From assembly GCA_021404525.1 (NCBI GenBank), contig JAAWWE010000001.1:186001-250000 (forward strand): a DNA stretch of 64,000 bases. Direction: 5' to 3'. The notes under the pieces were generated by a model, which made no database searches, was not told the DNA's origin, and was given only the letters and a program-made list of their open reading frames with translations. Positions 6,916 through 16,682 of this stretch are shown in pieces. Both the position numbers and the translations under genes were made by a program. Each line of letters opens with the position of its first letter. The stretch's first letter is position 1. Source of the stretch: Rhodobiaceae bacterium. Its GTDB lineage: Bacteria > Pseudomonadota > Alphaproteobacteria > Parvibaculales > Parvibaculaceae.

Positions 6916-8372
6916 CCGGGTGTCGCTTCTTTTCTGATCAGGTCCGCAATCGTGGTCTCTTTCAGCACGCCAGTCTCTGCCTCTATGAGTGATTGGAGAA
7001 GGGCGTCGACAGAGACGTCGGAGCCAAGTGTCGTGTCGTCCGCCGCACCGCGATGATCATCTGTCTCGATGATGTCCAACACGTCCTTCACATGGGTCAT
7101 GTCTGCGGGTTTGGTTGGAACCAAACACTTGTCTGCCCCTGCCCAGGCGACTAGGCCGCCACGGCGCAGCGGGTCAGCAATCAACTCAACCGTTTGCGGC
7201 GGAATGCCCAGACGGCGGGACAGACGGGTGCTGGTCCAGGACGTGTCGCCCGTGTGGAACGAGCGATGAACCACTGTGAGCATCACAAGACAGGTTCGTT
7301 TGACCTGATCCAGCGTCAGGCGCATGAGACCGGACTCTGGCGACAGGTGAGCTCTGTTCTGGAAGTAATAAGTCACCGAGCAACCAACCAATACGATGAG
7401 CCAGGCCACATAGAGCCAGATCATGCCCAGAACGACACTCGCAAACGCTGAATAGATCGCGGCATAATTAGCAGATGTGACCACAAAGGTCGCAAAGGCC
7501 CATCCGGTGGCAACCCACATAAGGCCGGTAATGGCGCCCCCGACAAGCGCAGCCGACAATTTCACCCGTGTGTTCGGGACAACGAGATAGAGAAACGCAA
7601 AAGCACTCATTGTCATGAGAAAGGGCACAAGCCTGCTTGCTTCCTCTATTGCCGTTCGAACGGGGCCGAAGGCACCAAGCGTGTCCATGAGGAATGAACT
7701 GGCAGTTGTCGCGATCACACCAATCGCCAGGAACAAGACCAGCGGCCCGAGCAATCCGACACTCACATAGGCTGCCATCTGCTTTGCCAGAGAGCCGTCA
7801 GCGCTGACCTGCCAGACAGAATTGAACGCGGCCTGAATTTTCTGGATGAGAGAAATCAGAGTGTAAATCAAGAACACGAGACCGACAGACCCGAGCACGG
7901 AGATATTGACCTGCTGCACGAAGGCGATGGTCTTTTCCGTGATCTCAACACCCTGTGCGCCCATCGGTGCCAGGAACTCCAGCATAAAGGCCTCGATCTG
8001 ATCATCGACGCCGAACGCTTTGAGGATTGCAAACATGAGCGCCATCACTGGAACGATGGCGAGCAGGGTGGTGTAGACAAGGCTCATGGCACGCAAATTG
8101 GCTTGGCCCGTCAGAAGGTCTCGCACAACCACCCAAAAAATCTGTGCCGCGATGGCGATCGGGCGGCGAAAAAACGGGTCATCTTCTTTTGGTTTTGCCC
8201 AGACTTCTCGAGTGAGCCGCGCTTGCAGGTCAGAAACTAAGCTACCGAACACATATGCCTCCACGCCCGATATGGGTTTTTCATGTGCATCCAATGTACC
8301 TGTTTTGTCAGATTTTGGCGAAAAACAGCCCCTTATCGGGGCATCTGCCCAAGTTTTTTTGAGAACAGTCAT
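6912..8372 (-). CDS. YihY/BrkB-family inner-membrane protein
   Basis: About 486 aa. The centre holds six hydrophobic helices with family blocks RAMSLVYTTLLAIVPVMAL, SLIQKIQAAFNSVW and GMIWLYVAWLIVLVGC. After the last helix there is a ~150-residue cytoplasmic tail with a winged-helix-like stretch (SRRLGIPPQTVELIADPLRR), as in longer alphaproteobacterial members. The family was once annotated as ribonuclease BN; that activity belongs elsewhere and the real role (transport or envelope) is unsettled. The ATG at 8372 has CAGGGG upstream; an ATG at 8390 would add six residues. Convergent with the DUF1304 gene. Confidence 0.85.
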   Translation of the reverse strand: MTVLKKTWADAPIRGCFSPKSDKTGTLDAHEKPISGVEAYVFGSLVSDLQARLTREVWAKPKEDDPFFRRPIAIAAQIFWVVVRDLLTGQANLRAMSLVYTTLLAIVPVMALMFAILKAFGVDDQIEAFMLEFLAPMGAQGVEITEKTIAFVQQVNISVLGSVGLVFLIYTLISLIQKIQAAFNSVWQVSADGSLAKQMAAYVSVGLLGPLVLFLAIGVIATTASSFLMDTLGAFGPVRTAIEEASRLVPFLMTMSAFAFLYLVVPNTRVKLSAALVGGAITGLMWVATGWAFATFVVTSANYAAIYSAFASVVLGMIWLYVAWLIVLVGCSVTYYFQNRAHLSPESGLMRLTLDQVKRTCLVMLTVVHRSFHTGDTSWTSTRLSRRLGIPPQTVELIADPLRRGGLVAWAGADKCLVPTKPADMTHVKDVLDIIETDDHRGAADDTTLGSDVSVDALLQSLIEAETGVLKETTIADLIRKEATPG

Positions 8373-8497
8373 AAGCGGCCCCTGCGTCAATGAAAATGGG
8401 GCCCTGAGACCGGTTGCGAGGGAGGCCGGAACGCATTATCCCAAACCTTCGAAATAAGAAACGTGCCAATCTGTTCTAAACGAAAAGGGTGAGAAAC

Positions 8498-9736
8498 ATG
8501 GCCGAAGCATGGATTATCGACGCCTGCCGCACACCGCGCGGCATCGGCAAAGTAGGCAAGGGCGCGCTGGCGGAAATCCACCCGCAGCAGCTCGGTGCCA
8601 CTGTCTTAAAAGCGCTGAAAGAGCGCAACGACATCAAGACAGAAGAAGTTGACGACATTGTCTGGGGCACAAGCTCTCAGAAAGGCGCACAGTCAGGTGA
8701 CCTGGGTCGCATGGCTGCCCTCGACGCGGGCTATGATGTGCGTTCAAGCGCGATGACGCTTGACCGTTTCTGCGGTTCGGGCATTACCTCGGTGAACATT
8801 GCAGCTGCAAACATCATGTCCGGCATGGAAGATCTCACGATTGCTGGCGGCACAGAAATGATGTCTCTCTTTGGTCAGATGAACAAAGGTGGCTCGCCCT
8901 TTATGGACAATGGCAATAAGCGCCTGCGCCATGAGCACCCACAGCCTCACCAGGGTGTTTGTGCAGATGCCATTGCTACGCTCGAAAACATTCCACGCCA
9001 GGCACTTGATGAGCTCGCGCTGGTTAGCCAGCAGCGTGCTGACGCTGCGATCAAAGGCGGACACTTTGATAAGTCTTTGGTAGCAGTGCATCACGAAGAC
9101 GGCACGCTGGCCTTGGACAAGGAAGAATTCCCGCGTCCACAGACCACCCTTGAAGGGCTATCAAGCCTTGCGCCGTCTTTTGAAGCGATCGCGGATTTTG
9201 AGCTGGACGAAGAGGGCACAACCTTCCGGAAACTCGTTGCAGCGAAATACCCAGACCTGAAAATCAACCATGTCCACCATGCGGGTAACTCCTCTGGTGT
9301 GGTTGACGGTGCAGCTGCTCTCCTGCTGGCATCGCCGGAATATGCCAAGGCGAATGGCATGAAGCCGCGCGCTCGCGTGGTTGCCATGGCGAACATGGGT
9401 GACAGCCCGACTTTGATGCTGAATGCGCCGGTACCAGCAGCGAAGAAAGTGCTGGCAAAAGCGGGCATGAAGAAGGAAGACATTGACCTCTTCGAAATCA
9501 ACGAAGCGTTCTCTGTCGTCACCGAAAAGTTCATCCGCGATCTCGACCTCGACCGTGACATTGTGAACGTCAATGGCGGCGCAATGGCTCTGGGTCATCC
9601 GATTGGTGCGACAGGTTCAATCCTCGTCGGCACGATGGTTGATGAACTGGAACGCCAGGACAAACAGTTTGGCCTGGTGACCATGTGTGCCGCGGGCGGC
9701 ATGGCTCCTGCGATCATCATTGAGCGCATGCAATAA
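8498..9736 (+). CDS. acetyl-CoA C-acyltransferase (thiolase)
   Basis: 412 aa. Thiolase signatures are complete: nucleophile C92 in LDRFCGSGITSVNIAA, the NEAF block (FEINEAFSVV), the histidine in GGAMALGHPIGATG, and the C-terminal activating cysteine in TMCAAGGMAPAII. The enzyme cleaves 3-ketoacyl-CoA or condenses two acetyl-CoA. AAAGGG lies 8 bases before the ATG at 8498; the GTG at 8489 is less likely. It stands alone with its own strong terminator, so it probably serves general fatty-acid or PHB-type metabolism rather than one neighbouring pathway. Degradative and synthetic roles cannot be separated from sequence alone. Confidence 0.93.
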   Translation: MAEAWIIDACRTPRGIGKVGKGALAEIHPQQLGATVLKALKERNDIKTEEVDDIVWGTSSQKGAQSGDLGRMAALDAGYDVRSSAMTLDRFCGSGITSVNIAAANIMSGMEDLTIAGGTEMMSLFGQMNKGGSPFMDNGNKRLRHEHPQPHQGVCADAIATLENIPRQALDELALVSQQRADAAIKGGHFDKSLVAVHHEDGTLALDKEEFPRPQTTLEGLSSLAPSFEAIADFELDEEGTTFRKLVAAKYPDLKINHVHHAGNSSGVVDGAAALLLASPEYAKANGMKPRARVVAMANMGDSPTLMLNAPVPAAKKVLAKAGMKKEDIDLFEINEAFSVVTEKFIRDLDLDRDIVNVNGGAMALGHPIGATGSILVGTMVDELERQDKQFGLVTMCAAGGMAPAIIIERMQ

Positions 9737-9759
9737 AAAACACGCTCTTGCGCGAATTT

Positions 9760-9793
9760 GGGCTGCAGAATCAAGGTTCTGCGGCCCTTTTTT
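9760..9793 (+). terminator. rho-independent terminator of the thiolase gene
   Basis: GGGCTGCAGAA pairs with TTCTGCGGCCC (11-base arms, one G-U pair, loop TCAAGG), followed by six T. Confidence 0.88.
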
Positions 9794-9928
9794 GTGCGCA
9801 AGGGGGCGGTTTGTGAACAGATTGTTAAGCATGAGAACATACAACTAAGGATGGGATGCTCCCGGTCCGGGTGCCCGTGCGGCTGCACGATGGAGCCACA
9901 CGCGAAGGAGCAATTTGGAAGGTTGGTT

Positions 9929-11341
9929 GTGACCAAGGCCGATGCATTGAGACAGTTTCTAACTGATCTGCCGTCCCCGGCAGCAGTGAAGCTCATGGAT
10001 GCCGTCGAAAGCGGAGCGCTTCCGGCGACACATCTCGGCCTGCCAATCGAAGAAATTCGTTCAGCTCTCGCCCCCGCCCTTGCCAAAATGAAAGGTAAGC
10101 GCGACGGCACATTAACGGACCTGCGCCTCTTTACGGCTCCCTTTGAAGATTTCCTGTTTGACGGTGAGCGGAAGGAGAAGGAAGCGGGGCTAATTCCGCG
10201 GAGTTCCGTTGAGCCGATTTGGAACTGGATTACGAACGAGCTGATCCCAGACACGTTTCCGGCACTGGCGACGCGCATCGAGACGCATATCGCAAGCGGA
10301 GACAAGGAAGCACTGCGTGCCGCAGTGACCGTCCTGCTGCAGGCAGCCGGCTCAGCTATGACAGCTGCGATCGAACGCTGCGATACGGATACGAAATATG
10401 CAAACACGACCGCGACCCGCCTTGGCGGTTATGACGTCGTGGCGGATGCCCGCGAAGTGGCCGATGTGTTCGTCATCCTCGATGAGATGCAGGAAATGCA
10501 AGACAGTGTCCCGCGTCACATCACGTCCTTTGACGATCGCATGGTCTCAGACGTGCGCGACCTCTACAACGACCTCTATGAACGCGACCCGGATCGGGCG
10601 ATCTATCTCGCGCTCGCCGTTATGGGACGCCTGGACTGTCCTTGGCAGATCCTGAGGCTCGCCCGTAAGGTCGCTCAGAAGAATGATGACACGATGATCT
10701 CCCGCACGGATTTCTCAATCCTTGGTGAGCGCCTTATCCGTCGGCTCGAGATGATTGCATCCTATTTTGAGAACCTCCGTCCTGGCCTGTCTGATCTTGA
10801 AGAATTACACCTGCAGATAATTGAATTCTCTGAGCTGTCAAAAGGGATCACTCGGGAAATCGAATTGCTGCGGATCGGCAATTGGGGGCAGCGTTTGCTG
10901 AAGGCCCGCAACGTCATTTCGACGGCCGTTAGTGATGAATTTGCGCACTACCCGAAAGACCTGGGCGCAGCACTCCCCTTGCAGCGGATTGGGGGGTTCG
11001 GGCGTTCCGGGCCGAGGCGCGTTGATATCTCCCACATGCCAGATGAAGAGAAACTCGCCCGCATCCGACGTGAGTTGAAGTTTGTCCTGCAGTCCCGGGA
11101 TTTGGCACAATCCATTGGCGCGCAGGCTGCTTTTGACAAGCTTTTGCCTGAGCTTGAGGCCTACATGGTCACATATGAAGATGCGATCCTGGAAGAAATG
11201 CGTCATTGCGAGGCGTCCCAGACGGAGAACGCCGAGGCCTATCTGGAGTTTGCCGCTGAGGTCTCAGAACAGCTGACGGGTCGGGCAGGTGCTGCAACCC
11301 TGCTTAAGCGTGGCCGCGTTGCGCTTCAGGCATCAGCCTGA
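9929..11341 (+). CDS. conserved protein of unknown function, mostly helical
   Basis: 470 aa from the GTG at 9929, which has GGAAGG 6 bases upstream; ATG at 9890 would add 13 residues and the frame stays open to 9758, inside the terminator. I do not recognise the family. There is no signal peptide or membrane helix. Long charged helices dominate, for example VADVFVILDEMQEMQDSV and LYNDLYERDPDRAIYLALAVMGRLDCPW. A central R-rich loop (IGGFGRSGPRRVDISHMP) separates two helical halves. The character is that of a cytoplasmic helical-repeat or scaffold protein. It stands alone, with a DcyD gene convergent at its 3' end. Confidence 0.6.
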   Translation: MTKADALRQFLTDLPSPAAVKLMDAVESGALPATHLGLPIEEIRSALAPALAKMKGKRDGTLTDLRLFTAPFEDFLFDGERKEKEAGLIPRSSVEPIWNWITNELIPDTFPALATRIETHIASGDKEALRAAVTVLLQAAGSAMTAAIERCDTDTKYANTTATRLGGYDVVADAREVADVFVILDEMQEMQDSVPRHITSFDDRMVSDVRDLYNDLYERDPDRAIYLALAVMGRLDCPWQILRLARKVAQKNDDTMISRTDFSILGERLIRRLEMIASYFENLRPGLSDLEELHLQIIEFSELSKGITREIELLRIGNWGQRLLKARNVISTAVSDEFAHYPKDLGAALPLQRIGGFGRSGPRRVDISHMPDEEKLARIRRELKFVLQSRDLAQSIGAQAAFDKLLPELEAYMVTYEDAILEEMRHCEASQTENAEAYLEFAAEVSEQLTGRAGAATLLKRGRVALQASA

Positions 11342-11353
11342 GTCACCACGATA

Positions 11354-11371
11354 AGGGGCGATCCCCTATTT
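11354..11371. terminator. small hairpin between convergent genes
   Basis: AGGGG-CGAT-CCCCT followed by ATTTT on the plus strand. It sits between the stop of the unknown gene and the stop of the convergent desulfhydrase. The stem is only five base pairs, so termination is uncertain. Confidence 0.35.
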
Positions 11372-12385
11372 TGATTTGAATTCGTTGGGGTAGGCGAAAA
11401 GTCCCGGCATGCCACCAGTGTGCAGAAAGACAAGTGTTTCTGTCTCGCCAATCTCTCCATTCAGGATAGCGGCTATCATTCCCGCCATCGCTTTACCGGT
11501 ATAGACCGGATCAAGCAGAAGGCCCTCGGTGCGCGCGACAAGTTCGACCGCAGACACCATGCCCTCTGTTGGCATTCCGTATCCATCGCCCAAATGGCGG
11601 AACTCCACACGCACATCTTCTTCCTGGACCAAACTCCCCCCAATACGCTCTGAGGTCAGGTTGGCAATATCCAGGAGCTCTCCAAGAAGCGACTCCCTGG
11701 TTGGCTTGGAGACACTGATCCCTTCCACCTTGGGGCCACCGTTTGTCAGTGCGCGGCCAGCGAGCAGGCCTGCCTGTGTGCCTAAGCTCCCGTTTGCATG
11801 AAAAATGCGATCAACTGTTATCCCTGCTGCTTTTGCCTGGTCTTGGATTTCCAGGAAGACCTGTGCATAGGCAGTGGACCCAACGGCATTTGAGCCGCCA
11901 ACCGGGATGAGATAGGGCGTGCCCCCGGATGCACGGATTTTCTCGGTGACCTCTTCAAATACGGCGCGTGCGTCTGCGTCTTTGGCCTGCCGGTGGACTT
12001 CTGCCCCCAGAATCCTGTCGAGCAGGAGATTGCCCGATGTGCTGTAAGCAGGGTCTTCATAAGGAACCGTCTCGAACAGAATAAGGTGTGCCGCCAATCC
12101 CATTTTTGCTGCTGCTGCCGCAGTTTGGCGCGCATGGTTGGATTGAAGGGCACCGGCGGTGATCACCGTGTCAGCGCCTTTTTGAAGAGCATCGCCGATG
12201 AGATATTCCAGTTTCCGGGTTTTATTCCCACCACCGGCGAGGCCGGTGAGATCATCTCGTTTGATGTAGAGTTGCGGACAAGCTCGACCGTCAGACATCA
12301 GTGCTTCCCGCAAACGGGGCATCTCCTGTAAGGGCGTGACACCCTCCATCAAAGAGACATGAGGCAGATTGTCAGGCAGCTGCAT
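11366..12385 (-). CDS. dcyD: D-cysteine desulfhydrase / ACC-deaminase-like PLP enzyme
   Basis: 339 aa, the normal length. The PLP lysine is K55 in GGGNKTRKLEYL, and ALQSNHARQTAAAAAKMG (~78-95) gives the substrate carboxylate and catalytic Ser/Asn region. The phosphate cup is a G-rich loop in IPVGGSNAVGS. Such fold-II enzymes release pyruvate, ammonia and sulfide from D-cysteine, or deaminate ACC; the two activities cannot be told apart by eye. The gene starts 26 bases after the CoA-transferase stop on the same strand, so the two are probably one transcript, although the metabolic link is not obvious. Confidence 0.82.
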   Translation of the reverse strand: MQLPDNLPHVSLMEGVTPLQEMPRLREALMSDGRACPQLYIKRDDLTGLAGGGNKTRKLEYLIGDALQKGADTVITAGALQSNHARQTAAAAAKMGLAAHLILFETVPYEDPAYSTSGNLLLDRILGAEVHRQAKDADARAVFEEVTEKIRASGGTPYLIPVGGSNAVGSTAYAQVFLEIQDQAKAAGITVDRIFHANGSLGTQAGLLAGRALTNGGPKVEGISVSKPTRESLLGELLDIANLTSERIGGSLVQEEDVRVEFRHLGDGYGMPTEGMVSAVELVARTEGLLLDPVYTGKAMAGMIAAILNGEIGETETLVFLHTGGMPGLFAYPNEFKSK

Positions 12386-12410
12386 GGAAAAGTCCTCTCG
12401 ACAGGTTTGC

Positions 12411-13613
12411 TCAGATCACACCCTGGGCGCGCAATTCATCAATTGCGGCGCTGTTATAGCCGAGGTCGGTAAGTATGGCGTCTGTGTGTTCGCCGAGCAG
12501 GGGCGCGCGATGCCGGATACCACCGGGGGTGTCAGAAAGTTTAATGGGCGTTTCCATCACCGGTGCCGGGTGGGGAAGCCCTGGAAAATCGACCGGCGTC
12601 ATATACTTCATAGCTTGTATATGGGGGTCCTCGAGGGCTTGCGCAGGCGAATAGACCGGGCCAGCTGGAATGCGCGCGTCTCCTAGAATGTTCAGCGCTT
12701 CCTCCATCGTATATTGTGCGGCCCAGTCGGCTGTGCGCTGGCTGAGGATCTCACCATGTTCGCCGCGCTTCAGATCATCTGAAAAGCGGGGGTCCGACAA
12801 CCAAGCCTCTTCACCCATTAGTTTCGCCCATCGTTTGAACAAAGGATCGCCGATTACCTGAACGAAAATCCAGCCATCTTTCGTTTGGACGCAGTCTGCC
12901 GGACCTGCATAGGGGCTGCGGTTTCCGATAGCCTTTCGGTCGGTGCCACGCAGGTCCTGCTCGATCAGATGGAAGTTGAAAAAATTCAGTGCTGTCGCAA
13001 GTAGAGCGCCTTCTACCATTTGGCCTTTGCCAGTCTGTTGCCGCGCCATCAGCGCCGCCATTGTTCCGTAGGCAGAAAGCACGGCAGTGCCGAAATCAAC
13101 CCAGGGTGCGTAGCTCTTGGTCGGTTCATCTGCCCGACCGGTCAGATAGGCTGCGCCACTCATCGCTTGAGCGACCCCGTCAAAGCCCACCCGGTTGGAA
13201 TAGGGTCCGCCATGTCCAAAGGCTGAGACAGTTGTCAGAATGACTTTGGGATTGGTCGCCGACAGGGTTTCATAATCCAGCCCCATGGCGCTCAATGTTT
13301 GTGGAGGCAGGTTTGCCACAACCACGTCGGCCTCGGCGACAAGCTGGGAAACGATCTCGCGGCCCTTGTCACACATAGGATCCAGCGTCATGCCGCGCTT
13401 GTTGCGGTTGAGCTGCAGGAACATGGTTCCTTCGCCGCCTTCACCGGCAGGCGCATCAGGGACCACCGGTTGAACAAACCGGTCTTCGCTGCCCTCACGT
13501 TTCTCCACGCGGATCACGTCAGCGCCCATATCTGCAAGCAATGTCGCGCAATAGGGGCCAGCGATATAGCGCCCAAAATCCAATACTTTTATGCCCTCTA
13601 ATACCCCTGACAC
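12411..13613 (-). CDS. class III CoA transferase (CaiB/BaiF family)
   Basis: 400 aa. N-terminal LEGIKVLDFGRYIAGPYCATLLADMGADVIRVE is diagnostic of the family, and the nucleophilic aspartate is likely the one in WVDFGTAVLSAYG. HIQAMKYMTPVDFPGLPHPAP and LGEHTDAILTDLGY form the C-terminal block. The enzyme moves CoA between organic acids. The GTG at 13613 has AGGGAG at ideal spacing; the longer frame from 13706 has no such support. Substrate unknown. It is probably co-transcribed with the desulfhydrase downstream and lies divergent from a PAS kinase. Confidence 0.88.
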   Translation of the reverse strand: MSGVLEGIKVLDFGRYIAGPYCATLLADMGADVIRVEKREGSEDRFVQPVVPDAPAGEGGEGTMFLQLNRNKRGMTLDPMCDKGREIVSQLVAEADVVVANLPPQTLSAMGLDYETLSATNPKVILTTVSAFGHGGPYSNRVGFDGVAQAMSGAAYLTGRADEPTKSYAPWVDFGTAVLSAYGTMAALMARQQTGKGQMVEGALLATALNFFNFHLIEQDLRGTDRKAIGNRSPYAGPADCVQTKDGWIFVQVIGDPLFKRWAKLMGEEAWLSDPRFSDDLKRGEHGEILSQRTADWAAQYTMEEALNILGDARIPAGPVYSPAQALEDPHIQAMKYMTPVDFPGLPHPAPVMETPIKLSDTPGGIRHRAPLLGEHTDAILTDLGYNSAAIDELRAQGVI

Positions 13614-13825
13614 ATCGTCACTCCCTGTAGGGCCGCGGGGAATCGCGGTCCGTATCGTTAACAGAAGCTCACTATAGCGCTCTGAACAGCTCCCGCGCAG
13701 ATCCATGGTTTTTTAATGAAAATTGTTCTTTCGCCATAACCAAATCTTTTCGGTCCAGCGGTTAGTCTCCACAAACGCTGGGATAGCGGGGGTTTTGTGA
13801 AGGCCATGTGCCTGCATTGGGTTGA

Positions 13826-15676
13826 ATGAGCACCATGTCGACAAGAACATCTACACAACCGGTCGACACAAATTCGGACCAGCCTGTTTACCGATGGGAT
13901 GGGGAATTTGCAGACCGGACGCTCGAAGCGCGCTTTGTGAATGATACCTGGGGCGAGGTGGTTGCGAGAAGCCGTGCCGTCATGTTGGCCGGGCTCGTAT
14001 TTATGATCGCCGCTGGTGTTGATTACATCACGCTCGGATACTCCCAGGCATTTTTCCAGCTACTGGCTTTGCGTTTGCTGACGCTGATCGTCGCTTTTGT
14101 CCCGGTCGTATTGTTTTCAGACGGCAGAGACCCGAAAGCGTTCTACGCAAGTGTCACCTTTACACAGGTCTATCTCTTTACCGTATTCCTTATGTCGTCG
14201 ATCGTCGGCACATCTCCGGTGCGCGACATGGCGGTGGCCACAATCGTCATCCTTTTCACCTACTACATCGCGGTGCCAAATCGCCTACACCTAAACGCAA
14301 TGGTTGGCATCCTTTGTAGCGCCGGTCTTATTTTTACCACCAGTTTCACACCTGACATCTCTCTATATGGCTTAGGTGTATTGTCCGTGATGTGCGTGAC
14401 GGTCAATTTTGTCGGCATCCAACTCGGGCGCCTTTGGGGCCGCCTGCGCCGCACAGAACACCTCTCCATGGAACATCACAAAACCATGGCCGGACGCCTG
14501 GCGGAGGAGATCGCTGAGCGCCAGGTTGCCGAAACAGAAGCGCGGGCGAACGAACGCAGTTTCGAAGGTGTCTTCCGCGCCGCGCCCTTGCCGCTGGTTC
14601 TTGTCCACCCAGGTGAAACCAAAATACAGCTCGGGAACAGAGCCGCCTGCGATCTGCTGGGCGTGCGGCCAGAGGAAATGAAGAACTTGGATCTTCAAAA
14701 AGTCATCGAAGCGCGCATGGTGGAAAATCGCTTTGAGGACGTGAAGACTTTCTTGAACGCCCGAGAACCTGCAGAGATAGCCATTGAGTCTGCGGATGGA
14801 CGGCATCTTTGGGTAAACGTCACCACCTCAGCCATGCGGTATCGCGGCGCGCCGACAATCCTGATTGCACTTCACGATATCACCCACCGTCGCGAAGAAG
14901 AGGAGCGCTTGCGTGACGCCCGTGACGTGGCGGACTCGGCAAACCGGTCAAAAACAGAATTTCTCGCCAATATGAGCCATGAACTTCGGACACCGTTGAA
15001 CGCGATCATCGGCTTCTCTGAGGCCTTGGACCGTGAAATTTATGGCGAGCTTGGGAACGACCGGTACAAGGAATATGCACAGGACATTCACAGCTCCGGC
15101 ATTCATCTCCTGAACATCATCAACGATATTCTGGACCTGTCGAAGATCGAAGCAGACAAGTTTGAGCTGGCGGAAGAAACCGTCAGCATTGAAGAGACAA
15201 TTGATACGGTCATGCGGATTGTCGCACCACGCGCGGATCAAGCCGGCGTGAAACTGGAAAAGTCAGTGACAGATGGCCTCGGCGTCTGCTGCGATGAGCG
15301 TGCTGTAAAACAGATACTGATCAACCTTCTGTCCAATGCGGTCAAATTCTCGCGGGAAAAAACCACTGTGCGGGTTGACGTCAGCGAAACAGAGACAAGC
15401 CTGCGGATCGCAGTAGTTGACCAGGGCATCGGCATGGCCCCTGAAGATATCCCTGAAGCGCTGGAGCCCTTCCGTCAGATCGACGGCACACTGACCCGCA
15501 CCTATGAAGGTACGGGCCTGGGATTGCCGCTTGCCCGCCGCCTGACAGAACTCCATGGGGGCAAGCTCACAATCGAAAGCGCGCGAGGCGAGGGAACGAG
15601 CGTCTTTATCGATCTCCCGCTGGCGCGAATTGACGCACCGGCGGATGAAAAAGAGCCGGAAACTGTGAGCGCCTGA
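13826..15676 (+). CDS. membrane PAS-domain sensor histidine kinase
   Basis: 616 aa. An N-terminal block (~45-205) has about six membrane helices. It is followed by a PAS domain (~240-350, with FRAAPLPLVLVHPG and LWVNVTTSAMRYRGAPTILIALHDIT), a HisKA helix with the phosphorylated His in ANMSHELRTPLNAIIGF, and an ATPase domain (NLLSNAVKFSRE, DQGIGMAPEDI, GTGLGLPLARRL). The HisKA and linker resemble the PleC/DivJ group of alphaproteobacteria. No response regulator lies next to it, so it is an orphan that may act through a phosphorelay elsewhere. A second start at 13835 is possible. Confidence 0.9.
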   Translation: MSTMSTRTSTQPVDTNSDQPVYRWDGEFADRTLEARFVNDTWGEVVARSRAVMLAGLVFMIAAGVDYITLGYSQAFFQLLALRLLTLIVAFVPVVLFSDGRDPKAFYASVTFTQVYLFTVFLMSSIVGTSPVRDMAVATIVILFTYYIAVPNRLHLNAMVGILCSAGLIFTTSFTPDISLYGLGVLSVMCVTVNFVGIQLGRLWGRLRRTEHLSMEHHKTMAGRLAEEIAERQVAETEARANERSFEGVFRAAPLPLVLVHPGETKIQLGNRAACDLLGVRPEEMKNLDLQKVIEARMVENRFEDVKTFLNAREPAEIAIESADGRHLWVNVTTSAMRYRGAPTILIALHDITHRREEEERLRDARDVADSANRSKTEFLANMSHELRTPLNAIIGFSEALDREIYGELGNDRYKEYAQDIHSSGIHLLNIINDILDLSKIEADKFELAEETVSIEETIDTVMRIVAPRADQAGVKLEKSVTDGLGVCCDERAVKQILINLLSNAVKFSREKTTVRVDVSETETSLRIAVVDQGIGMAPEDIPEALEPFRQIDGTLTRTYEGTGLGLPLARRLTELHGGKLTIESARGEGTSVFIDLPLARIDAPADEKEPETVSA

Positions 15677-15803
15677 TTGGCGCTTGCCAAGGCGAGCCAT
15701 TTGCGAGCTGTCTCCAAGCGCGCCATAGGGTGACGCGGAGCAGCGGACCCTTTATACAATCGACACCACGGATCAGAACAACCCTCTGTGCTGGAGATTG
15801 CCG

Positions 15804-16682
15804 GTGCCCCTGAGCTCCCAAGAGATGCTGCTTTGGCTTTTGTTTGCTGCGGTGACCGCTGCGACCATCGCTTACATCCTGAGAACTGTTTTGGGCGAGA
15901 GCAGAGAGCATGGGGCGCGCGAAGCCGGTATCGCTGTCTATCAGGACCAGCTGGAAGAACTGGACAGGGATGTTGAGAAAGGAATCCTGCCGGAAGCAGA
16001 AGCTGCCTCCGCACGAATTGAGATTTCCCGGCGACTGCTTGCAGCGGCAGATAGTGAGGGATCAGAGCCGGACATTGCTCGCGCTGGGCGCGGCAGAATA
16101 TTTTTGATTTCTGTCGCAGGCCTTCTCCCGTTATGCGTTCTTGCGATCTATCTCGCAATGGGATCACCTGGGCTTCCGGGACAACCCTATGCGGAACGGC
16201 TCGAACAACCTTTGGACCAGCTGCCTGTTGAAGGGCTGGTCGCGCGACTTGAAGAGCAGCTCAAGCAAGAACCTGATGATGCAACCGGCTGGCGGTTAAT
16301 TGCCCCGATCTATATGCAGCTTGGCCGCTATAGTGACGCGATCAATGCCTTCGGGACCATAATGCAGCTGGAAGGCCGGGACGCGGATGCGCTTGCAGGG
16401 CTTGGTGAAGCGCTGACCCTGTCAGGCGATGGCATGGTGCCGCCCCCTGCGCGTCAGGCGTTCGAGGCGGCATTGAGAGAAGAGCCTGGACATTCCAGAG
16501 CCCGTTTTTACCTGGCGCTGGCGAAAGCGCAACGCGGTGACATTGCAGAGGCCTTGTCTGATTGGCAGGCCCTGTTGGCAGAGGCCCCTGATGGGGCGCC
16601 TTGGACAGCGGCCGTCGAAGCGCAGGTCCGAGCAGCAGAAAACATCTTGGCGACGCAGAACGCGCCTAACGCTGCCGAGTAA
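15804..16682 (+). CDS. ccmI: cytochrome c maturation protein CcmI (CycH)
   Basis: 292 aa. TM1 (EMLLWLLFAAVTAATIAYIL) is followed by the conserved coiled stretch VYQDQLEELDRDVEKGILPEAEAASARIEI, a second helix (IFLISVAGLLPLCVLAIYLAMG) and a C-terminal TPR region (GWRLIAPIYMQLGRYSDAINAFG, ARFYLALAKAQRGDIAEALSDW). CcmI binds apocytochrome c and presents it to the CcmFH haem ligase. The GTG at 15804 lies 7 bases after TGGAG; TTG at 15798 is an alternative. The 3' end overlaps the convergent lipoprotein gene by 17 bases. ccmE, ccmF and ccmH follow after two inserted genes. Confidence 0.88.
   Translation: MPLSSQEMLLWLLFAAVTAATIAYILRTVLGESREHGAREAGIAVYQDQLEELDRDVEKGILPEAEAASARIEISRRLLAAADSEGSEPDIARAGRGRIFLISVAGLLPLCVLAIYLAMGSPGLPGQPYAERLEQPLDQLPVEGLVARLEEQLKQEPDDATGWRLIAPIYMQLGRYSDAINAFGTIMQLEGRDADALAGLGEALTLSGDGMVPPPARQAFEAALREEPGHSRARFYLALAKAQRGDIAEALSDWQALLAEAPDGAPWTAAVEAQVRAAENILATQNAPNAAE

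Noticed and set aside
9595..10407. A 270-codon minus-strand frame over the thiolase end and the unknown gene
   Set aside because: It crosses a strong terminator and two genes, and is Ser/Arg-rich low complexity.
13633..13648. CCGCG-N6-CGCGG hairpin in the leader of the CoA transferase
   Set aside because: Only five GC pairs in a GC-rich region; such repeats are frequent by chance.
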